From Stakelama flava (GTDB lineage: Bacteria; Pseudomonadota; Alphaproteobacteria; Sphingomonadales; Sphingomonadaceae), in contig NZ_JAHWZX010000002.1 in the NCBI RefSeq assembly GCF_019351405.1, positions 62,001-126,000 of the forward strand: DNA of 64,000 nt. Direction: 5' to 3'. The notes beneath the pieces were generated by a model. The model ran no database searches. It had not been told where the DNA came from and was given only the letters and a program-made list of their open reading frames with translations. A program made the translations under genes and the position numbers. Within the stretch, counting starts at the first letter, position 1, and every line of letters begins with the position of its first letter. Positions 35,622-42,981 of the stretch are shown one piece after another.

Positions 35622-36484
35622 TTGCGGATTCTCCTGACCAGCGCGCTGGTGTCCTGCCGCGCACCGCCCATTTTCTGTACTTCGGAATAAAATTGATCGA
35701 CCAGCGCCGCGACCGGAAGCTGTGCGCCGTTGCGCTTCGCCTCATCCAGCGCAAGGCCCAGATCCTTGCGCATCCAGTCGATTGCGAAGCCGAAATCGAA
35801 TTCGTCCTTCGCCATCGTTTCCCAGCGATTGACCATCTGCCAGCTTTGCGCCGCGCCGCCGGAGATCGCTTCGAACACCTTGTCGAGGTCAAGCGCGCTC
35901 GCCTGTGCGAAGCGAAGCGATTCGGCAACGCCCTGAATTGCCCCGGCAATCGCGATCTGGTTGCACATCTTGGTTGTCTGACCCGCCCCGGGGCCGCCGA
36001 CATGGACGATCCGCGCTGCATATGCCTGCATCACCGGTTCGGCCACGGCCATGGCATCCGCAGCGCCGCCGCACATAATCGACAGCTTGCCGTTTTCGGC
36101 CCCGGCCTGCCCCCCCGAAACCGGCGCATCGATGCTGGCGAACCCGCGCCCCTGCGCCTCATCCGCCAGTCGCCGGGCGATCGCCGCCGAAACGGTGGTG
36201 TGATCGACGAAAACGCTGCCCGCCTTCATCGCGCCGAACGCGCCGTCCGTGCCCAGCGTCACCGCTTCCAGATCGTTGTCATTGCCGACGCAAGCGAAGA
36301 CGATGTCGCAATCCTTCGCCGCTTCCGCCGGGGTCGCGGCGACGGTGCCGCCATGTTTGTCCGCCCAGTCGTCCGCCTTTGCACGTGTGCGGTTGAACAC
36401 CGTGACGTCGTGTCCCGCCGTGACGAGGTGCCCCGCCATCGGTGCGCCCATCACGCCCATTCCGATAAATGCCAGCTTTGCCAT
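35618..36484 (-). CDS. NAD-dependent 3-hydroxyisobutyrate dehydrogenase-like enzyme
   Basis: A 288-residue beta-hydroxyacid dehydrogenase. The Rossmann motif is FIGMGVMGAPMAGHL, the substrate-site segment is DAPVSGGQAGAENG, and the catalytic Lys is in GAGQTTKMCNQ (about K170). Valine catabolism (mmsB) is possible, but tartronate semialdehyde reductases and related enzymes share these motifs and no valine genes are near. The ATG at 36484 is used; an upstream start at 36496 adds only four residues. It is coupled to the secreted amidohydrolase, an unusual pairing. Confidence 0.85.
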   Translation of the reverse strand: MAKLAFIGMGVMGAPMAGHLVTAGHDVTVFNRTRAKADDWADKHGGTVAATPAEAAKDCDIVFACVGNDNDLEAVTLGTDGAFGAMKAGSVFVDHTTVSAAIARRLADEAQGRGFASIDAPVSGGQAGAENGKLSIMCGGAADAMAVAEPVMQAYAARIVHVGGPGAGQTTKMCNQIAIAGAIQGVAESLRFAQASALDLDKVFEAISGGAAQSWQMVNRWETMAKDEFDFGFAIDWMRKDLGLALDEAKRNGAQLPVAALVDQFYSEVQKMGGARQDTSALVRRIRK

Positions 36485-36712
36485 GGCGCCCCTCATAGGC
36501 AGCCCGGTCGTCCGACACTAGGGGGGTGTGCGATGCACAAGCTGTGTTTCCCCGCCTCATGAGATGAGCTAGGGGGTTGCGCGAACCAACAGGTCCGTTC
36601 GGGCCGAACAAGCGTCGAAACCTTAGTTCTTCCCGGTTCGCGCGATGCGCACCGGACATGATCCTCTTTTCGACGCCGTTCGAAGGCGAGCGGCAGCAAC
36701 AACGGAACCGGC

Positions 36713-37957
36713 ATGGCGTCTCAGGCTGAAAACACGAACGACCCCCTTCCCGTCACGATCGACGATATCCGCATGGCGGCGAAGCGGATCGAGGGCGCGG
36801 TCGTACGCACCCCCACGCTGATCAGCCGCACACTGTCCGACATGATCGGCGCCGACATCTTCCTGAAATTCGAAAACCTGCAATTCACCGCTGCGTATAA
36901 GGAGCGCGGCGCGCTCAACACGCTGCTGCAACTGGATGACGAAGCGCGCCAAAAGGGCGTGATCGCCGCATCGGCGGGCAATCATGCGCAGGGACTTGCC
37001 TATCACGCGACGCGCCTCGGCATTCCTTCCACCATCGTCATGCCCGTGCCGACGCCCACGGTTAAGGTCACCCAGACCGAAGGCCATGGCGCGAATGTCG
37101 TGATGCACGGCGAAACCTTCGACGATGCCTATGCCCATGCACGCCAGCTTGAGGCGGAGCGCGGCTATACCTTTGTCCATCCGTTTGACGATCCGCGCAT
37201 CATCGCCGGTCAGGGCACGATCGCGCTGGAAATGCTGGAGGACTGTCCCGACCTCGACACGCTGGTCGTGCCTATCGGCGGCGGCGGGCTGATTTCCGGC
37301 ATATCCACCGTCGCCAAGGCGCAGGAACGCGGGATCGAGATCATCGGCGTGGAGGCCGAACTCTACCCGTCGATGTACAACCGCATCAACAAGGCGCAGC
37401 GCGTGTGCGCTGGCGATACGCTGGCCGAAGGCATCGCGGTGAAGGAACCCGGCGCGATCACATCGCGCTTCGTTGCGGAAAACGTCGATGAAATCCTGCT
37501 GGTTGGCGAACGCTCGCTTGAAGAGGCGGTCAGTCTGCTGCTTCAGATAGAGAAGACGGTCGTTGAGGGCGCGGGCGCGGCGGGGCTTGCCGCGATGATG
37601 ACCTATCCCGAACGGTTCAAGGGCAAGAAGGTTGGAACCGTTCTTTGCGGCGGCAATATCGACACCCGCCTGCTCGCCAATGTGCTGCTTCGTGACCTTG
37701 CTCGGTCGGGCCGCCTCGCCCGGCTTCGCATTCGCCTGCAGGACCGCCCCGGCGCGCTGTTCAACGTCGCCAGGATTTTCCACGAACAGGGCGTCAACAT
37801 TATCGAGGTGTATCACCAGCGGGTGTTCACATCGCTCCCCGCCAAGGGGCTGATCACCGACATCGAATGCGAAACGCGCGACGAAAAGCATCTTGAACGG
37901 TTGATCACCGCGCTGCGCGACAGCGGGTACGAAGTCAGCCCCGTCGAACTGGCGTGA
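36713..37957 (+). CDS. ilvA: Threonine ammonia-lyase with ACT domain
   Basis: A 414-residue PLP enzyme that converts threonine to 2-oxobutanoate and ammonia. The PLP lysine is K63 in TAAYKERGAL, the phosphate loop is VPIGGGGLISG, and the C-terminal 85 residues form one ACT domain (IRLQDRPGALFNVARIFHEQGVNI). A single ACT copy and this length match the TdcB-like or short biosynthetic type. The ACT domain suggests allosteric control by an amino acid. It is monocistronic with its own terminator. The symbol could equally be tdcB. Confidence 0.9.
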   Translation: MASQAENTNDPLPVTIDDIRMAAKRIEGAVVRTPTLISRTLSDMIGADIFLKFENLQFTAAYKERGALNTLLQLDDEARQKGVIAASAGNHAQGLAYHATRLGIPSTIVMPVPTPTVKVTQTEGHGANVVMHGETFDDAYAHARQLEAERGYTFVHPFDDPRIIAGQGTIALEMLEDCPDLDTLVVPIGGGGLISGISTVAKAQERGIEIIGVEAELYPSMYNRINKAQRVCAGDTLAEGIAVKEPGAITSRFVAENVDEILLVGERSLEEAVSLLLQIEKTVVEGAGAAGLAAMMTYPERFKGKKVGTVLCGGNIDTRLLANVLLRDLARSGRLARLRIRLQDRPGALFNVARIFHEQGVNIIEVYHQRVFTSLPAKGLITDIECETRDEKHLERLITALRDSGYEVSPVELA

Positions 37958-37962
37958 CGAAA

Positions 37963-38011
37963 GGAATCAGGGCTGCGACGAACCGAGTCGCAGCCCGATT
38001 CCCTTTGTTTT
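37963..38011 (+). terminator. Intrinsic terminator after threonine ammonia-lyase
   Basis: A long hairpin: GGAATC/GATTCC outer arms, one unpaired base, then a 10-bp GC stem around a 7-base loop, followed by CTTTGTTTT. It starts 5 bases past the stop codon. Confidence 0.9.
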
Positions 38012-38181
38012 CGATTGCGATAGAATCGCGCTTCTATGCCGACGTGCACCGACACGGTCTGTCCACAAAATCATTAATCGTTAACTTTCTTTCATGGTGA
38101 ATCGCCTTTTCATCATGCCCTCCGGCCTGCATACTCGCCTTCGCAACTGACCGGCCACAGGCGGCGAAAGGGACCAGAACC

Positions 38182-38964
38182 GTGAGCGCACCGTTTCGAT
38201 TTCCACGCTTTTTCGTGACCAGTCCGTCGCCCTGCCCCTATCTTCCCGGTCGCCAGGAACGGAAGGTGTTCACCGAACTCACCGGCCCGCATGCCGGAGA
38301 GTTGAACGACGCGCTGGGCCGGATCGGATTTCGCCGCAGCCAGTCGGTCGCGTATCGACCCAGTTGCGCGGGATGCGCCGCATGCGTTTCGGTTCGCGTG
38401 GTTACCGATCAGTTCAAGTGCAACGCGACGCAGCGCAAGCTGATGCGCCGCAATTCCGATCTGGTAGCGACCGCCTGCAAGCCCTGGGCGACCGAGGAAC
38501 AGTTCGAACTGCTCCGCCGCTATCTGAAGATGCGCCATCCCGGCGGCGGCATGGCGATGATGGATGAGGCCGACTATGCCGACATGGTCGAGCACAGCCC
38601 GGTCGATTCCTATGTCATCGAATATCGCGAACCCGCCGCCGAGGGTGAACGCGGCCGGCTGGTCGGCGCGTGCATTACCGATCGCCAGATCGACGGCCTC
38701 TCGATGATCTACAGCTTCTTCATGGCGGACGAGGACGCCCGGCCCGGACTGGGCAATTACATTATCCTCGATCACATTACTCGGGCGCGTGAGGCGGGCC
38801 TGCCCTATGTCTATCTCGGCTATTGGGTGAAAGGATCGGATCGGATGGAATATAAAACCCGCTACCGCCCAATGGAAATGCTGGGGCCGAACGGGTGGAG
38901 CGCGCTCGACGACACCCATGTCGCGAAACCGCTTCCCGCCCAGCAGACACCGCAATTCGCCTGA
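38182..38964 (+). CDS. bpt: Aspartate/glutamate leucyltransferase (Bpt)
   Basis: A 260-residue homologue of the eukaryotic arginyl-tRNA transferase family. Bacterial Bpt adds Leu from Leu-tRNA to N-terminal Asp or Glu, creating a ClpS/ClpAP degron. It has the family segments [34 protein letters not shown] (a Cys-rich site) and [21 protein letters not shown]. Together with aat at 11613, both known bacterial N-degron transferases lie in this window. The gene is isolated; its 5' region of 224 bases after the previous gene is partly occupied by a terminator. Confidence 0.93.
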   Translation: MSAPFRFPRFFVTSPSPCPYLPGRQERKVFTELTGPHAGELNDALGRIGFRRSQSVAYRPSCAGCAACVSVRVVTDQFKCNATQRKLMRRNSDLVATACKPWATEEQFELLRRYLKMRHPGGGMAMMDEADYADMVEHSPVDSYVIEYREPAAEGERGRLVGACITDRQIDGLSMIYSFFMADEDARPGLGNYIILDHITRAREAGLPYVYLGYWVKGSDRMEYKTRYRPMEMLGPNGWSALDDTHVAKPLPAQQTPQFA

Positions 38965-39004
38965 ATCGGCGCAATCGTCCTCTGCCGGGTTGTGGCAGCG
39001 CGGA

Positions 39005-39814
39005 TCAGTTCTGAGCCGCCCCCACCTGCACTTCAACATCCAGCGTCTCTTCGCCCGGCCCTGCGCGCGAACCCGAAAATGGCGCGGTATCGGCATCGTC
39101 CAGCCCCACGGCGACCCGGACATAGCATTGATCGGGCGAAATGCCCGCAGCGGGATCGAACCCGACCCAGCCGAGATCGGATAAGTAGATTTCCGCCCAG
39201 GCATGTAGGCTTTCGGCGGGTTCGTCGCTCTTGCTGGCACGATATCCGGATACGAAACGCGCGGGCAGATTGGCCGCGCGGGCGGCAGTGACCAGGACGT
39301 TGGCCATTTCGCGCACGGTTGCTTCGCCGGCTTCGAACACATCGCTGGCGACACGACTGTCTTCGGGCTTGCCGGGTTTTTCCGTCAACCGCTCGCCGAC
39401 CGCGATATTGAGCTTGTGGAGAAGTTCAATTGTCGGTTCGCCGGACATGATGTCATGCGCGAATTTACCGATTGCCTTGGCCGGCGCCGTTCGCGGTGAA
39501 CTGCGCAGGAAAAGTTCGGGCGGCAAGGGTTCGGCCGCCCCCTGCACGATTCCGTTCGCCGCACCGTCGGTTAGCACTTCCCCGGTCACCACCAGATCGA
39601 CCGCCTTGACCGGACCGGGGACGTAAATCATCGTGACTTCGTTGCCGAATCCGTCCTCATGCTTTTTCAGCCGTGCATCGCAATCTACGTCGAAACGCCA
39701 CGCGACAACCGTCTGGTGATCGGTCTCGCACGGGCGCATCCGCACCGCCTGAATAATGCGATCCTGCGCCTCGTCGAAGCGATAGCGGGTGACATGATTG
39801 ACCGCGACGCGCAT
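39005..39814 (-). CDS. Transglutaminase-like protein lacking the catalytic cysteine
   Basis: A 269-residue member of the bacterial transglutaminase-like family encoded with alpha-E and circularly permuted ATP-grasp proteins. The N-terminal beta domain is present (YRFDEAQDRIIQAVRMRPC, WRFDVDCDARL), the His is kept in SLHAWAEIYL (H204), and the Asp in VGFDPAAG (D220). But the segment that normally reads like GVCRDFAH is ATVREMAN, so Val167 stands where the nucleophilic Cys should be. The three other Cys (29, 45, 230) are far from that site. It is therefore probably inactive as a protease/transglutaminase, or works differently. It is coupled to the alpha-E gene (TGATG). Confidence 0.88.
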   Translation of the reverse strand: MRVAVNHVTRYRFDEAQDRIIQAVRMRPCETDHQTVVAWRFDVDCDARLKKHEDGFGNEVTMIYVPGPVKAVDLVVTGEVLTDGAANGIVQGAAEPLPPELFLRSSPRTAPAKAIGKFAHDIMSGEPTIELLHKLNIAVGERLTEKPGKPEDSRVASDVFEAGEATVREMANVLVTAARAANLPARFVSGYRASKSDEPAESLHAWAEIYLSDLGWVGFDPAAGISPDQCYVRVAVGLDDADTAPFSGSRAGPGEETLDVEVQVGAAQN

Positions 39815-40758
39815 CAGACGAACCGGAACTGGCGAGCAATTGCCGCATCGAGCATGGCGTTTTCCCGAATAAAGGCCTGAAGATATTCGTGCAGGCCCGA
39901 CACGATGACTTCGTCGCCGCGCGTCTTGTTCATACGCGCCAGCCGTGCGCGCGCCATCCGATCCGCCTCGCCCTGCAATCCCGTCCGCTTGCCCAGCATC
40001 GCGAGCACGTCAACCGTTTCGTCGACACAGGCGGCAAGCGATCGCGGCAGTTCCGGCCGCGTCATCAGCAATTCGATCACCGATCCGGGTTTCAACCCTT
40101 CGCGATACAGCCAGCGATAGGCGGTGACGGCCGACACGGTCTGAAGGATCGTCGTCCATTGGTCCCGATCGACAACGCCGCCGACCTTCTCACCCTCTGG
40201 CAGCAGCAGGTGATATTTCACGTCGATCAACCGGGCGGTATTGTCGGCGCGTTCGATCGCGCCGCCCAGCCGGATGAACCACGTCGCCTCATTCTTCATC
40301 ATCCGGTGGATCGCGCCTTCAAATCCGCGCATTTCGGCTTTCACCGTTTCCACCAGATTCAACGTCGCGCTGGTCCCGCCGGGATTGTCGATCTTCTGAA
40401 ATTCAAGCCATGCCCGGTTGATTGCCGTCCATGCCTCGCGGGTCAGCGCGGTGCGCACTGCCCGCGCATTGTTTCTCGCCATGCGCAGGCATTCCATGAT
40501 CGAACCGGGATGCGCGGTATCCATGGTGAGGAAACGCGAAACATTCTGCTGATTTAGGTCTTCCCCCGTTTCGGCAAACGCTTCCTCGTTATAGGTGACG
40601 ATCAGCGCGCTTTCCCAGGCATCCTCGCCAGCGGGACGGGCGGACAGCGCGTCCAGCCGCACCGTTGCCTCCACCAGACGCGCGATAAAATCCGCGCGTT
40701 CGGTGTAGCGGCCCAACCAATAAAGCGACGCCGCGGTTCGCGAGAGCATGACCGTCAT
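39814..40758 (-). CDS. Alpha-E domain-containing protein
   Basis: A 314-residue all-helical protein of the alpha-E family (COG2307 type). The family start is MLSRTAASLYWLGRYTERAD, followed by MARNNARAVRTALTREAW and WFIRLGGAIERADNTARLIDVKYH. The family is nearly always encoded with a circularly permuted ATP-grasp and a transglutaminase-like protein, in a system predicted in the literature to make or modify peptides. Its own biochemical role is unknown. ATG 40758 is used; ATG 40749 is an alternative. It lies 4 bases downstream of the ATP-grasp stop and overlaps the transglutaminase start. Confidence 0.88.
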   Translation of the reverse strand: MTVMLSRTAASLYWLGRYTERADFIARLVEATVRLDALSARPAGEDAWESALIVTYNEEAFAETGEDLNQQNVSRFLTMDTAHPGSIMECLRMARNNARAVRTALTREAWTAINRAWLEFQKIDNPGGTSATLNLVETVKAEMRGFEGAIHRMMKNEATWFIRLGGAIERADNTARLIDVKYHLLLPEGEKVGGVVDRDQWTTILQTVSAVTAYRWLYREGLKPGSVIELLMTRPELPRSLAACVDETVDVLAMLGKRTGLQGEADRMARARLARMNKTRGDEVIVSGLHEYLQAFIRENAMLDAAIARQFRFV

Positions 40759-40762
40759 TGCG

Positions 40763-42265
40763 TCAGCCCCCCTGCTGTTGTTGCTGCGAGCGACCGCCGC
40801 CCGATTGCCGCTGCGACCGGGTCGGCGTGCCCGGATCATCGAGGAGAACGAAACTGTCCTTCGTGCCGCCGCCTTGGCTGGAATTAACCACCAGCGACCC
40901 TTCCTTCAGCGCAACGCGAGTCAGCCCGCCCGACACCACTTGCGGCTTGCCCTTGCCGGTCAGGACAAAGGGGCGGAAATCGACATGGCGCGGCGCGATG
41001 CCGCTGTCGGTGAAAGTCGGGACGGTGGACAAGGCAAGCGTCGGCTGCGCGATATAGCGTTCGGGCTGGGCCTCAACCGCCTTGCGAAATTCGGCGACCT
41101 CCGCCTTGGTCGAAGCCGGTCCGACCAGCATTCCGTAACCGCCCGATCCGTCGACCAGCTTCACCACCAGCTCATGCATATGGTCGAGCACATATTGGTA
41201 CGCGTCGGGCTCGCGGCAGCGATAGGTTTCGACATTGGGAAGCTTCGCGTCCTTGCCGGTATAAAAGCGCACGATTTCCGGCATATAGCTGTAAATCGCC
41301 TTGTCGTCGGCGATGCCGTTGCCCGGTGCGTTCATCAATGTGACATTGCCCGCGCGATACGCCGCCATAATCCCCGGCACGCCAAGCATCGAATCGGGGC
41401 GAAATACCAGCGGGTCCAGAAAGTCGTCATCGACCCGGCGATAAATGACGTCGACGCGAACATATCCGCCGATCGTGCGCATATAGACGATATCGTCATC
41501 GACCAGCAGATCGGCAGGCTCGACCAGTTCGATGCCCATCGCATCGGCCAGATAGCTGTGCTCGTAATAGGCCGAGTTATAATGGCCGGGCGTCAACACC
41601 ACGCACAGCGGATCTTTCTCACGCCCTGCCGGAGCGACCGAGCGCATCGTGCCATGCAGCATGTCAGGATAGCCATCGACTGCCGCGACGCGGAATTCGC
41701 GGAAAAGCTCGGGACACAGCCGGAGCATCGCTTCGCGGTTTTCCAGCATGTACGATACACCCGACGGGGTGCGGGCATTGTCTTCCAGCACGAAAAATTC
41801 GTCCGGGCCGGTACGGATAAGATCGATGCCGCAGATATGCGCCCAGACCTGATGCGGAGGGCGGATACCCGCTACTTCGGTTCGGAACTGCGGGTTGCGG
41901 AAAATCAGTTCGGGCGGGATGATTCCCGCCTTTAATATTTCGCGCTTGCCATAAATATCGTTCAGAAAGGCGTTGATCGCCTCCACCCGCTGGATCAGGC
42001 CTTCGGAAAGGCTGCGCCATTCGTCGGGCAGGAAGATGCGCGGTACGAGATCGAACGGAATAATGCGTTCGGACGCTTCCTTTTCGCCATATACGGCAAA
42101 GGTGATGCCGAGCTGGCGAAAGGTCGCCTCTGCCGATTGCAGCCGCCGTTCAAGATCGGCGGAAGGCGTGTCATGGATCCATCGCGATAGCGCGGCGAAT
42201 TCGGTTCGGGGGGCATCCGGCCCGCCGGTGCCCCATATCTCATCGAAAGCGCGCGTGTTTACCAT
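40763..42265 (-). CDS. Circularly permuted type-2 ATP-grasp protein
   Basis: A 500-residue predicted peptide ligase of the COG2308 type. Visible family stretches are LVPRIFLPDEWRSL, INAFLNDIYGKREILK, GIDLIRTGPDEFFVLEDNAR, TPSGVSYMLENREAM, LVVKLVDGSGGYGMLVGP and NSSQGGGTKDSFVL. ATP-grasp enzymes join a carboxylate to an amine through an acyl-phosphate. The substrate is unknown. The C-terminus ends in a Gln/Gly-rich tail (QQQQQGG). ATG 42265 is strongly supported by GGGAGAAGGA directly upstream. It is the first gene of the three-gene operon. Confidence 0.9.
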   Translation of the reverse strand: MVNTRAFDEIWGTGGPDAPRTEFAALSRWIHDTPSADLERRLQSAEATFRQLGITFAVYGEKEASERIIPFDLVPRIFLPDEWRSLSEGLIQRVEAINAFLNDIYGKREILKAGIIPPELIFRNPQFRTEVAGIRPPHQVWAHICGIDLIRTGPDEFFVLEDNARTPSGVSYMLENREAMLRLCPELFREFRVAAVDGYPDMLHGTMRSVAPAGREKDPLCVVLTPGHYNSAYYEHSYLADAMGIELVEPADLLVDDDIVYMRTIGGYVRVDVIYRRVDDDFLDPLVFRPDSMLGVPGIMAAYRAGNVTLMNAPGNGIADDKAIYSYMPEIVRFYTGKDAKLPNVETYRCREPDAYQYVLDHMHELVVKLVDGSGGYGMLVGPASTKAEVAEFRKAVEAQPERYIAQPTLALSTVPTFTDSGIAPRHVDFRPFVLTGKGKPQVVSGGLTRVALKEGSLVVNSSQGGGTKDSFVLLDDPGTPTRSQRQSGGGRSQQQQQGG

Positions 42266-42348
42266 TCCTTCTCCCAAGTCGCCGGGATGGGTTTCGGTTC
42301 CATGCTGCAATGTTTTTGTGCGCCGCACAAGGGCAGCACTGCGAGACT

Positions 42349-42966
42349 TCAGGAAGCGTATTTTACCGAACAGCCATAAGGGCGCGTTTCGCTGACCGAG
42401 ACCGGTTGTCCTGCCGACAATTCCCGCAGCGCGGCGATGACATGGTTGCGCGCACCGTCGATATCCGCCGGATCAGCCGTCGGCCTGTCGTCCATCCCAC
42501 CCTGATATACCAGCGTTCCGTCAGCGGCGATTATATACAGGTGCGGCGTCGTTTTCGCGTCATAGGCCTTGCCCACCACGCCTTTGGGATCAAGCAGATA
42601 GTCGGTCGGCTTCGCCTTTTGATCGGCGACAAAGCGTTGTGCCTGGGCACCGGTCATATTGCCCTGCTTGCCCGGAGCGCCCGAATTGATGGTGAGCCAT
42701 ACCGCGCCCATTTCGCGCGCCTTCACCTGAGTATTCTGCATATTGCCGCTGCGATAATGTTTCTGAACGAACGGGCAGCCGGGATTATTCCATTCGAGCA
42801 CGACGATTTTGCCGCGATAATCGGCAAGTTCGACATTCTTTCCATGCATGTCGGTCAGGCGGAAATTGCGCGCCTGTTGACCCACAGTCTGTTGCGCGGC
42901 GATCGGACCTGCGACGAATGCAGCGACGGCGGCTGTCGCGGCGGCGAAAATACGGGTGCGATTCAT
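42349..42966 (-). CDS. Periplasmic redoxin (AhpC/TSA-like thioredoxin-fold protein)
   Basis: A 205-residue exported thioredoxin-fold protein. A signal peptide (AAATAAVAAFVAGPIAAQ) is followed by NFRLTDMHGKNVELADYRGKIVVLEW and the active-site segment NNPGCPFVQKHY, which has one Cys (CPFV) instead of CXXC. A second Cys sits near the C-terminus (YGCSVKY). The pattern fits a peroxiredoxin-like or 1-Cys redoxin. It directly follows the DsbD-like gene, which could supply electrons. The ATG at 42966 has GAGGAGAAAT upstream. Confidence 0.85.
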   Translation of the reverse strand: MNRTRIFAAATAAVAAFVAGPIAAQQTVGQQARNFRLTDMHGKNVELADYRGKIVVLEWNNPGCPFVQKHYRSGNMQNTQVKAREMGAVWLTINSGAPGKQGNMTGAQAQRFVADQKAKPTDYLLDPKGVVGKAYDAKTTPHLYIIAADGTLVYQGGMDDRPTADPADIDGARNHVIAALRELSAGQPVSVSETRPYGCSVKYAS

Positions 42967-42981
42967 GGCGATTTCTCCTCG

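Noticed and set aside
36623..37891. Minus-strand open frame over threonine ammonia-lyase
   Set aside because: Antisense to a gene with a clear PLP lysine and ACT domain; no family sequence of its own.
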